DNA of 32,317 bases from Candidatus Altimarinota bacterium (GTDB lineage: Bacteria > Patescibacteriota > Gracilibacteria > BD1-5 > UBA6164). Below, one piece after another: positions 18,813 through 28,050 of the stretch (positions are counted from its first letter, which is position 1; each line of letters starts with the position of its first letter). The notes beneath the pieces are model-generated. The model was not told the origin of the DNA, ran no database searches, and saw nothing but the letters and a program-made list of their open reading frames with translations. Both the position numbers and the translations under genes were made by a program. The stretch lies in NCBI GenBank assembly GCA_028692735.1, contig JAQUWS010000012.1, positions 1-32,317 on the forward strand, read 5' to 3'.

Positions 18813-20320
18813 GGGTGAATTTTATTTTTTACAGTCCAAAATAAAATTCAAAGAATAAAAAGTCAAAATATAATAAAAAATCATACATATTGTAATACTC
18901 CTAAAATAATTCATCATAAAAATAATCATATTACATTTGCTAAATTTTGAATTATCTTCAAAGGAGCTGCTGACGCATTTGCATCTATTTCTTTTAAATT
19001 ATTATAACTTGAGAACATTTTATTGTAAGATTCTAAAAAAGTGGCTTGTGCTAAAGCCATACAAGATGCATATCAAACACTATTCATAATTGCAACCAGC
19101 ATTATAATTATAATATTATTTGAATTAGAAAATATTCACATTAGTAAAAGTGAAAGTCATGATAAGACAAGTCAAAAATTTGAAATAGTATAAATTCAAT
19201 GTGTTTTTGCTAATTTACAAAAATAATCTTGTAAGACAAAAGCTGGAATCGCAATTATTGCAAGTAAAATATATCATCATCAATTAATAAAAGAATCTAA
19301 AAATTTAATCAAAAAAGTTGATGCAAAAGTATCCCAAAATCAGAATGTAATCAAAATAATCATTGCCCAATATAATACTAATCAAGTTTTAGATCAAGAA
19401 AGAATTTTATAGATTGATATGAATTCTTTTTTTGTCTCATAAAAAAGAGTTTTTATATCAAATCATGATTGTAGCGTTAATGGTTTTAAAAATAGATAAC
19501 TTGAAGAATCTAGGATTCATTTTAATTCAATTTTGTTAACAGTTTTTATGATATTTTCTTTTACTCAATCAGAAATTTTTATTATATTCTCAGTTTCAAA
19601 GAAAACTTTAAATTTATAAATATCCTGTAAATTTAAAGTTTTTTCTGAATTATCAAAGAAATTTATAGTAAAATAAATAATCAAAATAATAATAAATATA
19701 ACTAAAAATATTATATTGTTTGCAGATAATGACAATATAAATCATGCAAGAATTAATCATAAAAAAGATCAGATTCAAGTTCATAGATTTTTTTTAGCCA
19801 ACATATATGTATATTCTTTTGGATTTACATTGCTTAGTATGTATGAAACCAAAGTTACTTCTTGTAGTTCTTTAGTTATTCAATAACAAAAACATGCAAT
19901 TATCATAAGTATTATATTCAATCATTTTGACAAAAAGAAATCCAATGCAGTTGTGATAATTCATAGATTTGTATGATTTACATTCCTTGCTAAAAAATCA
20001 CTTACTTCATAAGTAAAGTTTATAAATATCAACATTGCAATAATCTCAGTTAAATATGAAATGATAAACAAAGTTTTAGCTCTAAAAAATTTTTGAATTA
20101 TTCAAATCGATATATCAAATAAAAATGAAAACAAATTTCAAATTCATAAAAATACTCAAACTAAAGTAATAGAATTCAATTGAAATGTGAAAAAATAAAA
20201 AACAGAAAAATGAAAAATCATCCAAACCATGTTGGATAAAATGATATTAAAAAAAAGATTTTTCTCTTTATTAGTATTGATTATTCAATTATCAATACTA
20301 ATTACTGCTAATTCAGACAT
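18809..20320 (-). CDS. MFS-like polytopic membrane protein, copy 1
   Basis: 503 residues with about ten or more hydrophobic helices in two halves. A cytoplasmic, Lys/Glu-rich linker of about 80 residues in the middle (DIYKFKVFFETENI, IKTVNKIELKGI) is a common arrangement in major facilitator transporters. Other seen motifs: KELQEVTLVSYILS, GFWDTFASTF, and the late AQATFLESYNKMFSSYN and NASAAPLKIIQNLANVIG. No substrate can be inferred, and no motif is strong enough to fix the family. It is a paralogue of the upstream gene, from which it is separated by 24 bases, so the two probably share a transcript from the 21.9 kb promoter. The stop overlaps the murD 3' end by 4 bases. Confidence 0.65.
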
Positions 20321-20344
20321 ATAATGTATAATATATAAGTATCA

Positions 20345-21877
20345 TTAATTTGTTGCTTCAACTTTTTTTGTTTTTATGTATTTTTTCTCTCTCAAAGACC
20401 AATAAAAAAACCGCAATATAAATAATCAAAAACACATAAAAAATCATAGATAATTAAGTATTGCCAATATTAATCATCAAAGTAAAAGTCAAAATACATT
20501 AGCAAAGTTTTGTACAATTTTTATTGGTGCAGCAGATGCATTAGCATCTATCTCTTTTAAGTTTTTTTGTTCAGCATAAGCTTTGTTGTAAGTATCAAGA
20601 AATACAGATTGTGATAAACTCATACAACATGCATATCAGATACTATTAATCATAGCTAAACTCATCAAAATTATTACACTTCAACTATCAGCAAATACTC
20701 ACATAAAAAACAAAGATACTCAAGAAAGGGCTATTCATAAATTAGCAACACTATATTCTCAAAATTTTTCAGCTAACTTTCAAAAAAAATCTTGAAGTCA
20801 AAAAGCAGGAATAGCTATAACTCACAAAAGCACATAACTATATCATTTTAATAATGAATCCAAAAAATCAACTAAGAATGTAGAAGCAAAAGTATCCCGG
20901 AATCAAAAAGTAAGTATAAGAACTAAACTCCAATAAATTAGTAAAGAATTATGTTTTCAAGTTAAAACTTGATAAGTTGTAATAAATGTCTCTTTAGTTT
21001 CTTTTATAAGCATTTTTAAGTTTAATCATGACTTTAAAGGAGTTGGTTTAATAAAGATATATTTTGAGCTTCATATAATATCTTTCAATTCTATCTTACT
21101 AACACTTTTTACAACTTTATCTTTTATTCACTCAAGCTCTTGTTTATCAAATAAAACTTTAAATTTATAAATATCATTAAAGTTTATAGTTTCAGATGAA
21201 CTATCAAAAAACTTTCTTGTGAAAAATATAATTAATATAATCACTAAAATAACTGAAAAGATAATTAAAAGAGGAGCAAAACTTAAAATAACTCAAGATA
21301 ATAAAAGTCAAAAAAGAGATCAAATTCACATTGCAATATTGTTTTTAGCTATTATACTTGCATATTGATTAGGAGTTGAATTATTAAGTATATATGACAT
21401 AGTTGTTACATCTTGTAACTCTTTTGTTAATCAGTAACAAAAAGATGCAATAAGTAATAGAAAGTAGTTAAATCAATCTCAAACGAAGAAACTAAAAACC
21501 ATTTTTACTTTTTGAGAATCAGTTATGTCTCATAAATCAACGAGAGTTGATGTGTATTGTACAACATTAACAATAAAATTTATAAATATAATCATTGCTA
21601 TTAATTGAGATATACAAGCAATTATATAAAGAGTTTTTGCTTTAAAATAATTTTGAAGAATTCAAATAGGAATATCAAGTAAAAAAGAAAAAAAATTTCA
21701 TATTCATAAAAAAACTCAAACCAAAGCTACAGATTTTAGTTTTAAAGTAAAGAAAAATACTACAGTAAAGTGAAATAACATCCATATAAAATTCAGAGCT
21801 GTAACTGTTAAAAATAAGTTTCTGGATTTTGTTTTATCTAGCTCTTTATCTACTGAAATTACTATTTTTTCTGACAT
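20345..21877 (-). CDS. MFS-like polytopic membrane protein, copy 2
   Basis: 510 residues, laid out like the downstream copy: N-terminal MSEKIVISVDKELDK, hydrophobic helices, a middle linker (NDIYKFKVLFDKQELEG), then a second helical half. Shared motifs include GFRDTFASTFLVDFLDS (GFWDTFASTF in copy 1) and ANASAAPIKIVQNFANVFG near the end. The C-terminus is longer and basic (REKKYIKTKKVEATN). Both genes are intact, so neither is decaying. The divergence between them is large enough to suggest different substrates or an old duplication. An efflux or uptake transporter is likely from the topology; this is inference. Confidence 0.65.
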
Positions 21878-21908
21878 AATATAAACTATTTTAATAAGTA
21901 TTTTCTAC

Positions 21909-21937
21909 ATAATATCACTTTTTATGATTAAAATCAA
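21909..21937 (-). promoter_or_regulatory. Promoter of the transporter pair
   Basis: On the reverse strand TTGATT (21937-21932), a 17-bp spacer and TATTAT (21914-21909) stand 32 bases before the ATG at 21877. Confidence 0.45.
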
Positions 21938-21940
21938 AAT

Positions 21941-21968
21941 TTGAAATTGTTTTGTGATTAAATATAAT
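21941..21968 (+). promoter_or_regulatory. Promoter of rimO
   Basis: TTGAAA (21941-21946), a 16-bp spacer and TATAAT (21963-21968), 28 bases before the GTG start. It stands back to back with the transporter promoter in a 119-base divergent gap. Confidence 0.6.
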
Positions 21969-21996
21969 AAAAAAAATATTTATTAATTTTAAAAAA

Positions 21997-23340
21997 GTGA
22001 AATTTAATTTTAGTGCAATAAATTTATGATGTAATAAAAATCTAGTTGATACAGAATTTGTAATATGAAAAATACTCTCAGAAAATGAAAAAAATAATAT
22101 AAATTTTTTTTCAGATCCATTAGATAAAAAAGTTGAATTTATCATAATAAATACTTGCTGATTTTTATCATCTTCAAGAGAAGAAGCAGAAGAAACTATA
22201 AATTACTATGATGATTTATGAAAAAAAATTATTATCACTTGATGTTACCTCCCAGTTAGAGATAATGAATTTTTACTAAGATTAAAAAATCTATATCTAG
22301 TTTTACCAATGGATGAAGAAATAGAAAATAATATCAAAAAGACATTAAAAGAAAAAGTTGAAAATTTTAAAAACTCAAAAATTAACTCATATTTTCAAAA
22401 AATAAATAAAACTAATATAAATAAAAAAGCTTTTATTTGGAATTGAGATTCACCAAGACTTCCTTTTAATTTATCATTAGGTTATGAATATGTAAAGATA
22501 TCAGAATGATGTGATAACAGATGTAGTTTTTGTATAATTCCTCAAATTAGATGAAATCAGAAATCAAGAGAAATTGAAGATATAGTAAAAGAAATTGAAA
22601 ATCTAGTAAATTTATGAGCAAAAGAAATAGAAATTATATCGCAAGATACAACTAGGTATGGAATTGATTTATACGAGAAACCAAGTCTTTTTGCACTTTT
22701 AGAAGAAATAGAAAAGATAAATTTAGATTTCAAATTTAGACTTTTTTATATGTATCCAGATATTTTAACTCTTGATAATTTGAAAAAACTTAAAAATTTC
22801 AAAAAGTTTATACCATACTTTGATTTACCTTTTCAGCATATAAATCCCAAGATTTTAAAAAGAATGTGAAGATTTTATGACGATAAACATATTACTTCAG
22901 TTCTTGATTTCATAAAAAATAATTTTAAAGACGCTTTCATCCACACAAATTTTATAGTATGATTTCCATGAGAACAAGAAAAAGAGTTTAATGATTTATT
23001 AAACTTTGCAGAAAAATTTGAGTTTGATAGTGTATCTATGTTTTGATATCATGATGAATCACTTGCTGCAAGTAGTAAACTAGATGAAAAAAATGATGAT
23101 AAAACAATAGAAAAAAGAGTAAAAAAACTTGCAAAAGTTTTAGATAAAATATATGAGAAAAAAGAAGAAAATAGAAAATGAAAAGAATTTATAGGATATA
23201 TTTATGATTTTGATGATAAAAATGCTCAAATTAGAGAAGAAAAAAAAGCTCCAGAACTTGATGAACTAGATGTTGTTCCTATAAAAAACATACAAACATG
23301 AATCTTATGAATTTGAGAAAAAGTAAACTACATTAAATAA
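21997..23340 (+). CDS. rimO: Ribosomal protein S12 methylthiotransferase RimO
   Basis: 447 residues. The N-terminal UPF0004 domain has Cys12 (INLGCNKNLVDTE), Cys54 (INTCGFLSSSREEA) and Cys83 (TGCYLP), which bind the auxiliary iron-sulphur cluster. The radical-SAM cluster ligands are Cys172-x3-Cys176-x2-Cys179 in GCDNRCSFCIIPQIRG. IISQDTTRYG and YFDLPFQHI point to RimO and away from MiaB. The C-terminal TRAM-like part (FIGYIYDFDDKNAQ, DVVPIKNIQ) binds the substrate protein. RimO thiomethylates an Asp of ribosomal protein S12. I chose GTG at 21997 because it gives MKFNFSAINLGC, the usual distance to the first Cys; there is no ATG nearby and no Shine-Dalgarno. Confidence 0.92.
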
Positions 23341-23427
23341 ATTCCAAACTAATTTTTTTAGTCAATTTAAAATTACTAAAAAAACTGAAAAAATAAAATT
23401 AAAAAATAATTACAAAAATTATTTTCA

Positions 23428-23750
23428 ACCATCATCCTGCCCCCCCCACAACCATCATCCTGAACGCCACAACCGTCATCCTGAACTTGTTTCAGGATCT
23501 ATAATACATAAACCAACAACAAAACTTACATAAACTGTCATTCTGAACCCCACAACCATCATCCTGAACGCCACAACCGTCATCCTGAATTCCACAACCG
23601 TCATCCTGAATCCCACAACCGTCATCCTGAACTTGTTTCAGGATCTATAATACATAAATCAACAACAAAACTTACATAAACTGTCATCCTGAATCCCACA
23701 ACCGTCATCCTGCCCCCCACAACCGTCATCCTGAACTTGTTTCAGAATCA
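23428..23750. repeat. Array of palindromic and half-palindromic repeats
   Basis: Eleven units begin with GTCATCCTG or a close variant (ATCATCCTG, GTCATTCTG), mostly preceded by CACAACC. Three are full palindromes (23475-23500, 23621-23646, 23725-23749: stem ATCCTGAA, loop CTTG, stem TTTCAGGAT). The other eight stop after the first arm and go straight into the next CACAACC. A larger unit of 146 bp, including an identical stretch with ACAACAAAACTTACATAAACT-like sequence, occurs at the first and second full palindromes. The array fills most of the 446 bases between rimO and the pseudopilin gene. Bases 23341-23427 hold only an AT-rich stem (TTTTTTAGT with ACTAAAAAA) that may be the rimO terminator. 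Confidence 0.85.
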
Positions 23751-23786
23751 TAAAAATAATAAAAATCCATATAAAAGACTAACTTT

Positions 23787-24224
23787 TTACCTCATCATCT
23801 TCCATTCTTTCTCTATAACTCAAACAGATTCCCCATAAACTCACAGGGTCCAGTCCAAAGTATCAACAGTTGAATTAGTGATTTTTCAATACAAATAATA
23901 ATTTATATTGTTTATATTGTTTCAAGTAAAAGTAAAGCTTGTATTATAATTTCAAGTTATACATTTTCATGTCAAAGAGTTTTCAAAATAAAAACTTCAA
24001 GTATTTGTCAAAAAAGAAGAACTTTTTAGTGTATCAAATCAAATTCATTCAATACAATCAATCATATTTGTAATCAAAATGTTTGCATCAAAAAAATTAT
24101 TTGAATTATTTATAATTTTGTTGTTTTCAGCAATAAGTTTATAAATTCAAAATACTGATAAACTTAGTATCATACTAGCAACAACAACTTCTAAAATAGA
24201 AAATCATTTTTTGTTAATATTCAT
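23787..24224 (-). CDS. Small pseudopilin, PilV-like
   Basis: 145 residues. The short leader MNINKKG is followed by FSILEVVVASMILSLSVFGIY: the prepilin signature with the usual Gly at -1 and Glu at +5. The helix continues to about 35, then a short globular part with Asn, Thr and Gly, two Cys (IDCIEG, GKCITG) that may form the pilin disulphide loop, and a Trp-rich end (DTLDWTLGVYG, EKEWKMM). The EVVVASMIL type of helix is usual in PilV/GspI-like minor pilins. It could be processed by the same peptidase as the giant pilins at 6.7-10.8 kb. It lies between the repeat array and the groEL terminator and has no clear promoter. Confidence 0.8.
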
Positions 24225-24291
24225 TGTAAAATGATAAAAATGCTATAATATAATATAAAGATATAAAACATACAAAAAAAGTCAAATAATA

Positions 24292-24323
24292 AAAAGAGCT
24301 AGTTTTTTGAAACCAGCTCTTTT
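24292..24323 (-). terminator. Terminator of groEL
   Basis: AAAAGAGCT (24292-24300) pairs with AGCTCTTTT (24315-24323), with four more pairs inside after one mismatch. It stands 13 bases after the groEL stop in the direction of transcription and has an A/T flank on both sides, so it may work in both directions. Confidence 0.75.
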
Positions 24324-24336
24324 CACATTTCCACAT

Positions 24337-25995
24337 CTAATACATACCCATTCAAGGCATTCACATTCATCACATTCATGCATCGTGTCAGCAAGATCAA
24401 CTACATCATCCATCTTTTTTAGGTATATCAGTAACTGCAGCTTCTGTTGTTAAAAACATTCAAGCAAGACTTATTGCTTCTTCCAATGCAATTCTCTCAA
24501 CTTTTTTCGGATCAATTATTCAAGTATTTACCATATCTACATATATATCTGTTGCAGCATTATAACCAAAATTCACAGATTTTTCTTCTAGGATTTTATT
24601 TATTATTACACTTCCTTCTTTTCAAGCATTTTCAACTATTTGTCTAATAGGATAAGATAATGCTTGTTTAACTATAGAAACACCTATATTTTGATATTCA
24701 TTTCATAAATCCATATCTTCCAAAACTTGAGAAGCTTTCAAAAGAGCAACTCAACCTCAAGCAACAACTCATTCTTCAACTGCTGCTCTTGTAGCATTTA
24801 AAGCATCTTCAATTCTAAGTTTCTTTTCTTTCATTTCTACTTCGCTAGCAGCTCAAACTTTTATTACAGCAACTCAACCAGATAATTTAGCAAGTCTTTC
24901 ATGCAATTTTTCTTTATCATAATCACTTGTTGTATTTTCTATTTCTTGACTAATTTGAGAAACTCTGTTCTTTATTTCAGAACTATCTCATTCTCATCAT
25001 ACAATTATTGTTTTGTCTTTCGCCGCTATTACATTACTTGCTTGTCATAAATCTTCTAGTGTAGCATTTTCAAGTTTCATACCAAGTTCAGATGTAATTA
25101 CATTAGCTCAGACTAAAACTGCTATATCTTTAAGCATTTCTTTTTTTCTATCACCAAATCAAGGAGCTTTTATACCTAATATACTTAATACTCATTTTAA
25201 TTTATTAAGTATAATTGTAGTAAGAGCCTCTCAATCTATATCATCAGCTATGATTACTAAATCTTTTCTTCCAGATTGTACTAATTGTTCAAGTACAGGA
25301 AGTAAATCTTTCATACTTGATATCTTACTATCAGTTATAAGTATAGGAGCATCTTTTATAGAAGCTTGCATTTTTTCAGTATTTGTAACCATATAAGGGC
25401 TTACATAACCTTGATCAAATTGCATACCTTCAGTTACTTCTACATCAAGCCCAAAAGTTTGTCATTCTTCAACTGTTATAACTCAATTATTTCAAACCTT
25501 TTCCATAGCCAAAGCTATAATTTTACCAACTTCTTCATCTTGAGCAGAGATAGTTGCAACTTGAGCAATTTCTTCTTTTGTATTTATTATCTTAGCATTT
25601 TTTACAAGTTCTTCATTTACTCTTTCTCAAGCTTTTCTCATACCGTTTTTTAACTCAACAGAATTAACTCAGTTTTTTATATATCTAAGTCATTCTTTAG
25701 CAAGAGCATAAGTAAGTAGGGTAGCAGTAGTAGTACCATCTCAAGCAAGTTTGTTTGTCTTTTCTGCTGCTTCTTTTACAAGCTCAGCTCATAAAGCTTC
25801 AAATTTATCTTCTAAATCTATTTCTTTTGCAATAGTAACTCCATCGTTTGTAATTTGAGGAGCCCCATATCATTTATCAAGTATTACATTTCTTCATTTT
25901 GGTCACATAGTCACAGTCACAACTTTTGCAACTTTCTCTATTCAACCAAAAATCTTTTGTCTAGCATCATCACTAAATTTTATTTGTTTTGCCAT
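24337..25995 (-). CDS. groL: 60-kDa chaperonin GroEL
   Basis: 552 residues, usual length. Seen: [18 protein letters not shown], the nucleotide site VTVTMGPKGRNVILD and [55 protein letters not shown], and [20 protein letters not shown]. GroEL forms a double heptameric ring in the cytoplasm and, with GroES, folds proteins using ATP. The C-terminal tail is unusual: after DIPKKD it reads GGCSGSCGHDAGMGGMGMP, a Gly-Met tail as in other bacteria but with two Cys and a His inserted; nearly all its glycines are UGA. groEL is downstream of groES, separated by 420 bases filled with palindromic repeats. A separate promoter there cannot be excluded. Confidence 0.97.
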
Positions 25996-26034
25996 AAATC
26001 AATTAGTTAAAAAATAAACTGTTTTTTCTAAATT

Positions 26035-26385
26035 GTCATTCCGTACTCGATACGGAATCTTCCATGTATTGTCCTATCTTGTGTATAATTATTGTTATTC
26101 CTAGCTAAGACTAGGAATCTATAGTTTTACTAAAAATATTTATTTCTCGTAATATACAATACTAATTATTATTTTGTCATTCCGTACTTGATACGGAATC
26201 TTCCTTATATTGTTCTAAATTGTGTATCTAATTGTACCTATATTGTCATTCCTAGCTAAGACCAGTAATATATAGTTTCACTAAACATATTTATTTCTCT
26301 TAAGATACAAATAAGTTTATATCTCATAATTTTTACTAATATGTTTTACCTTGCTAGAGATCCCAGTGTCAAGCACTAGGATGAC
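26035..26385. repeat. Palindromic repeats between groES and groEL
   Basis: Five elements: 26035-26060 (stem ATTCCGTA, loop CTCG), 26094-26120 (stem ATTCCTAG), 26176-26201 (as the first), 26245-26270 (as the second but damaged in the 3' arm), and 26358-26385 (inverted; stem ATCCTAGTG, loop CTTG). The first two plus their spacer recur as the third and fourth, so a block of about 141-151 bp has been duplicated in tandem. They account for most of the 420 bases between groES and groEL; 26271-26357 is AT-rich with nothing else seen. Confidence 0.8.
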
Positions 26386-26415
26386 AAAAAAGAAAACAAG
26401 ATAACAGCGATTATA

Positions 26416-26691
26416 TTATTCAACTATCGCTAATACATACTCAATCCCAATTATCTTAACTTCCTCTCAATCTATCTTTACATCATCTCACGCGTATTGG
26501 CTACAAAGAACCTTATCTCAAATCTTTATACTATCCATATTTGATTCCTTTTTTCCAGGTCAAATTGCAACAACTTCATACATATATGGTTTTTCTTTGT
26601 TTGCACTATCAGGTATATATATACCACTTTTTGTTATACTTTCTTTTTCAATGGCTTTTAAAACCACTCTATCACTTAAAGGTTTCAACAT
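26416..26691 (-). CDS. groS: 10-kDa co-chaperonin GroES
   Basis: 91 residues, the usual length. [17 protein letters not shown] is the conserved N-terminal strand, followed by the mobile loop region [18 protein letters not shown], which binds GroEL (here with GIYIP as the hydrophobic contact). [29 protein letters not shown] and a final [11 protein letters not shown] complete the fold. It caps the GroEL ring. It is the first gene after a promoter overlapped by a CIRCE-like operator, so it is likely repressed by HrcA under normal conditions and induced by misfolded protein. Confidence 0.96.
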
Positions 26692-26718
26692 AGTTATAAA
26701 GTTAATATATAAAATAAA

Positions 26719-26757
26719 TTAGCACCTATATTATATAGGTGTTAATTTTAAAGTCAA
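26719..26757 (-). promoter_or_regulatory. groESL promoter with CIRCE-like HrcA operator
   Basis: On the reverse strand TTGACT (26757-26752), a 16-bp spacer and TATAAT (26735-26730). An inverted repeat TTAGCACCT-N9-AGGTGTTAA occupies 26719-26745. CIRCE is TTAGCACTC-N9-GAGTGCTAA, so the 9-9-9 layout is the same and 7 of 9 bases match in the left arm. The -10 is inside the central N9, so bound HrcA would block polymerase directly. Confidence 0.75.
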
Positions 26758-26808
26758 ATTTTTTACAATCAATTTTTGAAAAAATATATTCATTTACATC
26801 TCAAACTC

Positions 26809-26864
26809 ATTCTTCAAAACAAAAAAATCAGCAAAATTTTGCTGATTTTTTTGTTTTGAAGAAT
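26809..26864. terminator. 56-bp perfect palindrome, bidirectional terminator
   Basis: The two 28-base halves are exactly complementary with no loop bases (centre between 26836 and 26837, core CAGCAAAATTTTGCTG, flanked by A7 and T7 runs). Its last base is the first of the stop codon of the 49-aa gene. It would end transcription from that gene's operon before the groES promoter. Confidence 0.75.
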
Positions 26865-27013
26865 TATATTGGTTTTTCTCATTTTATTATTCTTACTAGA
26901 ATAATAACAATAGCTATTACAATTAAGATGTGTATAAATCCCCCCATTGTATAAGATGTAACTATTCAAAGTAGCCATAAAAGTATTAAAACAGTAGCTA
27001 TTGTAGTTAACAT
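26864..27013 (-). CDS. lmo0937-family small membrane protein, 49 aa
   Basis: Two hydrophobic helices (about 2-18 and 27-43) around LGIVTSYTMGGFIHIL, then a basic RIIKGEKPI. This sequence is characteristic of the lmo0937-type small membrane proteins, whose function is unknown but which are often next to stress genes. Two glycines are UGA. It follows the YtxH-like gene by 17 bases, so both belong to the same transcript, ended by the palindromic terminator. Confidence 0.8.
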
Positions 27014-27030
27014 AATTATATTGTTATGAA

Positions 27031-27348
27031 TTAAGAATTTTTATATTCTTCTTCCATTTCGTTCCACTTATTATTCAAAGCAGAAATAATTGAATTTTTT
27101 GCTTCATCTGTAATTTTTTTTGTTTTGCAATAATCTTCAACTACTGTATTAACCATTTTAGCAAAGTCTTCTTTTGAGACATCTTCAAGTTTATTAAGAT
27201 TTTTCTTTAAATTCTTAACAATTGATTTAAAATCCTCTTTCAAATCATCAGCAATTCCTTTTCAGTCCTTATTTATAGCTACACCTATAACAGTTGCAAC
27301 TGCTAATATTCCACCTAATATAAGTCACTTTCTAAATTTATTTTCCAT
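27031..27348 (-). CDS. YtxH-like single-span protein
   Basis: 105 residues. MENKFRKGLILGGILAVATVIGVAI gives one membrane or signal-anchor helix (about 8-25), followed by a charged helical domain (DDLKEDFKSIVKNLKKNLNKL) and an acidic C-terminal end. The small Gly-rich helix followed by a long charged helix is typical of YtxH-type proteins, many of which are stress-induced; the family call is by general pattern, not by a firm motif. UGA at residue 8 and further on would truncate it in the usual code. It is the first gene of a two-gene unit with the lmo0937-type peptide. Confidence 0.65.
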
Positions 27349-27378
27349 ACAATTATATAGTTAAGAAATAAGAATATA

Positions 27379-27406
27379 ATTATACGTTTTAATTTAGTTA
27401 AAGCAA
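27379..27406 (-). promoter_or_regulatory. Promoter of the YtxH/lmo0937 unit
   Basis: On the reverse strand TTGCTT (27406-27401), a 16-bp spacer and TATAAT (27384-27379), 30 bases before the ATG at 27348. Confidence 0.5.
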
Positions 27407-27546
27407 TAGTTTTATTTATTTAAAGCCAAAAATAGCTATAGGTATCAAAAGAAAATTATTTCCTATTTAATTTCTATTGACTTATTATTTTTTTAGCATA
27501 AATAAGAAAATAATCATTTTTCAAATACAAATTTTCATTAATTGAA

Positions 27547-27945
27547 CTACTCACTAGTAACTCCATCAAAATCAGCTTCATTTGCTTCAGCTTCTTCTTT
27601 TGTAACTCTTACTATCCCATCTTTATGATGAGCAGGGGAGTAGATAGTATACATCTTTAATGATTCATTACTTGATGTATTTATCACATTATGCATTGCT
27701 CAAGCAGGTACTATTATAGCACTTCAGTCACTTACTTCATATTCATTTCAATCTATTATACATTTTCAATTTCATTCTTCAAAACGAAAAAATTGGTCAT
27801 TGTCATTGTGAACCTCCATTCAAATTTCTTCCATAGGTTTTAAACTCATAAGAACTAATTGACAATGTTTTCAAGTGTAAAGAACTTTACGAAAATTGTT
27901 ATTTTCTAAAGTTTCCTTTTCTATATTTGCATTAAATCATTTCAT
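27547..27945 (-). CDS. Cupin-domain protein
   Basis: 132 residues. A single cupin barrel: the first motif in GMEVHNDNDQFFRFEEGNG (His and Glu at the expected places, but Asn in place of the second His), then KCIIDGNEYEVSDGSAIIVPAGAMHNVIN with the second-motif His. KMYTIYSPAHHKDGIVRVTKEEA is a further segment seen in small single-domain cupins of this type. Such proteins are often assigned to sugar isomerase or metal-dependent enzymes, but no reaction can be given here. It probably binds a metal with three of the usual four ligands. It is a single-gene unit between terminators. Confidence 0.8.
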
Positions 27946-27978
27946 ATATTTTTAAATTAGAAAATAAATTACTATTTT

Positions 27979-28005
27979 ATTATACTAAATAATATAAATC
28001 TACAA
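27979..28005 (-). promoter_or_regulatory. Possible promoter of the cupin gene
   Basis: On the reverse strand TTGTAG (28005-28000), a 15-bp spacer and TATAAT (27984-27979), 34 bases before the ATG. The -35 is weak. Confidence 0.4.
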
Positions 28006-28015
28006 GTTTTAAAAT

Positions 28016-28050
28016 AAAAAAAATTAGCAAATAATTTTGCTAATTTTTTT
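28016..28050 (-). terminator. Terminator of the lipoprotein gene
   Basis: AAATTAGCAAA-type arm (28016-28031) pairs with TTTGCTAATTT and T-run (28036-28050) around a 4-base loop. It overlaps the first two bases of the stop codon of the lipoprotein gene. Confidence 0.75.

Noticed and set aside
23428-23750. CRISPR array
   Set aside because: Repeat units are degenerate palindromes with short, similar linkers of unequal length; there are no unique spacers of constant size and no cas genes.
25013-25396. 127-residue open frame on + across groEL
   Set aside because: It is the shadow of the groEL coding strand and ignores UGA as a sense codon; GroEL is continuous on the other strand.
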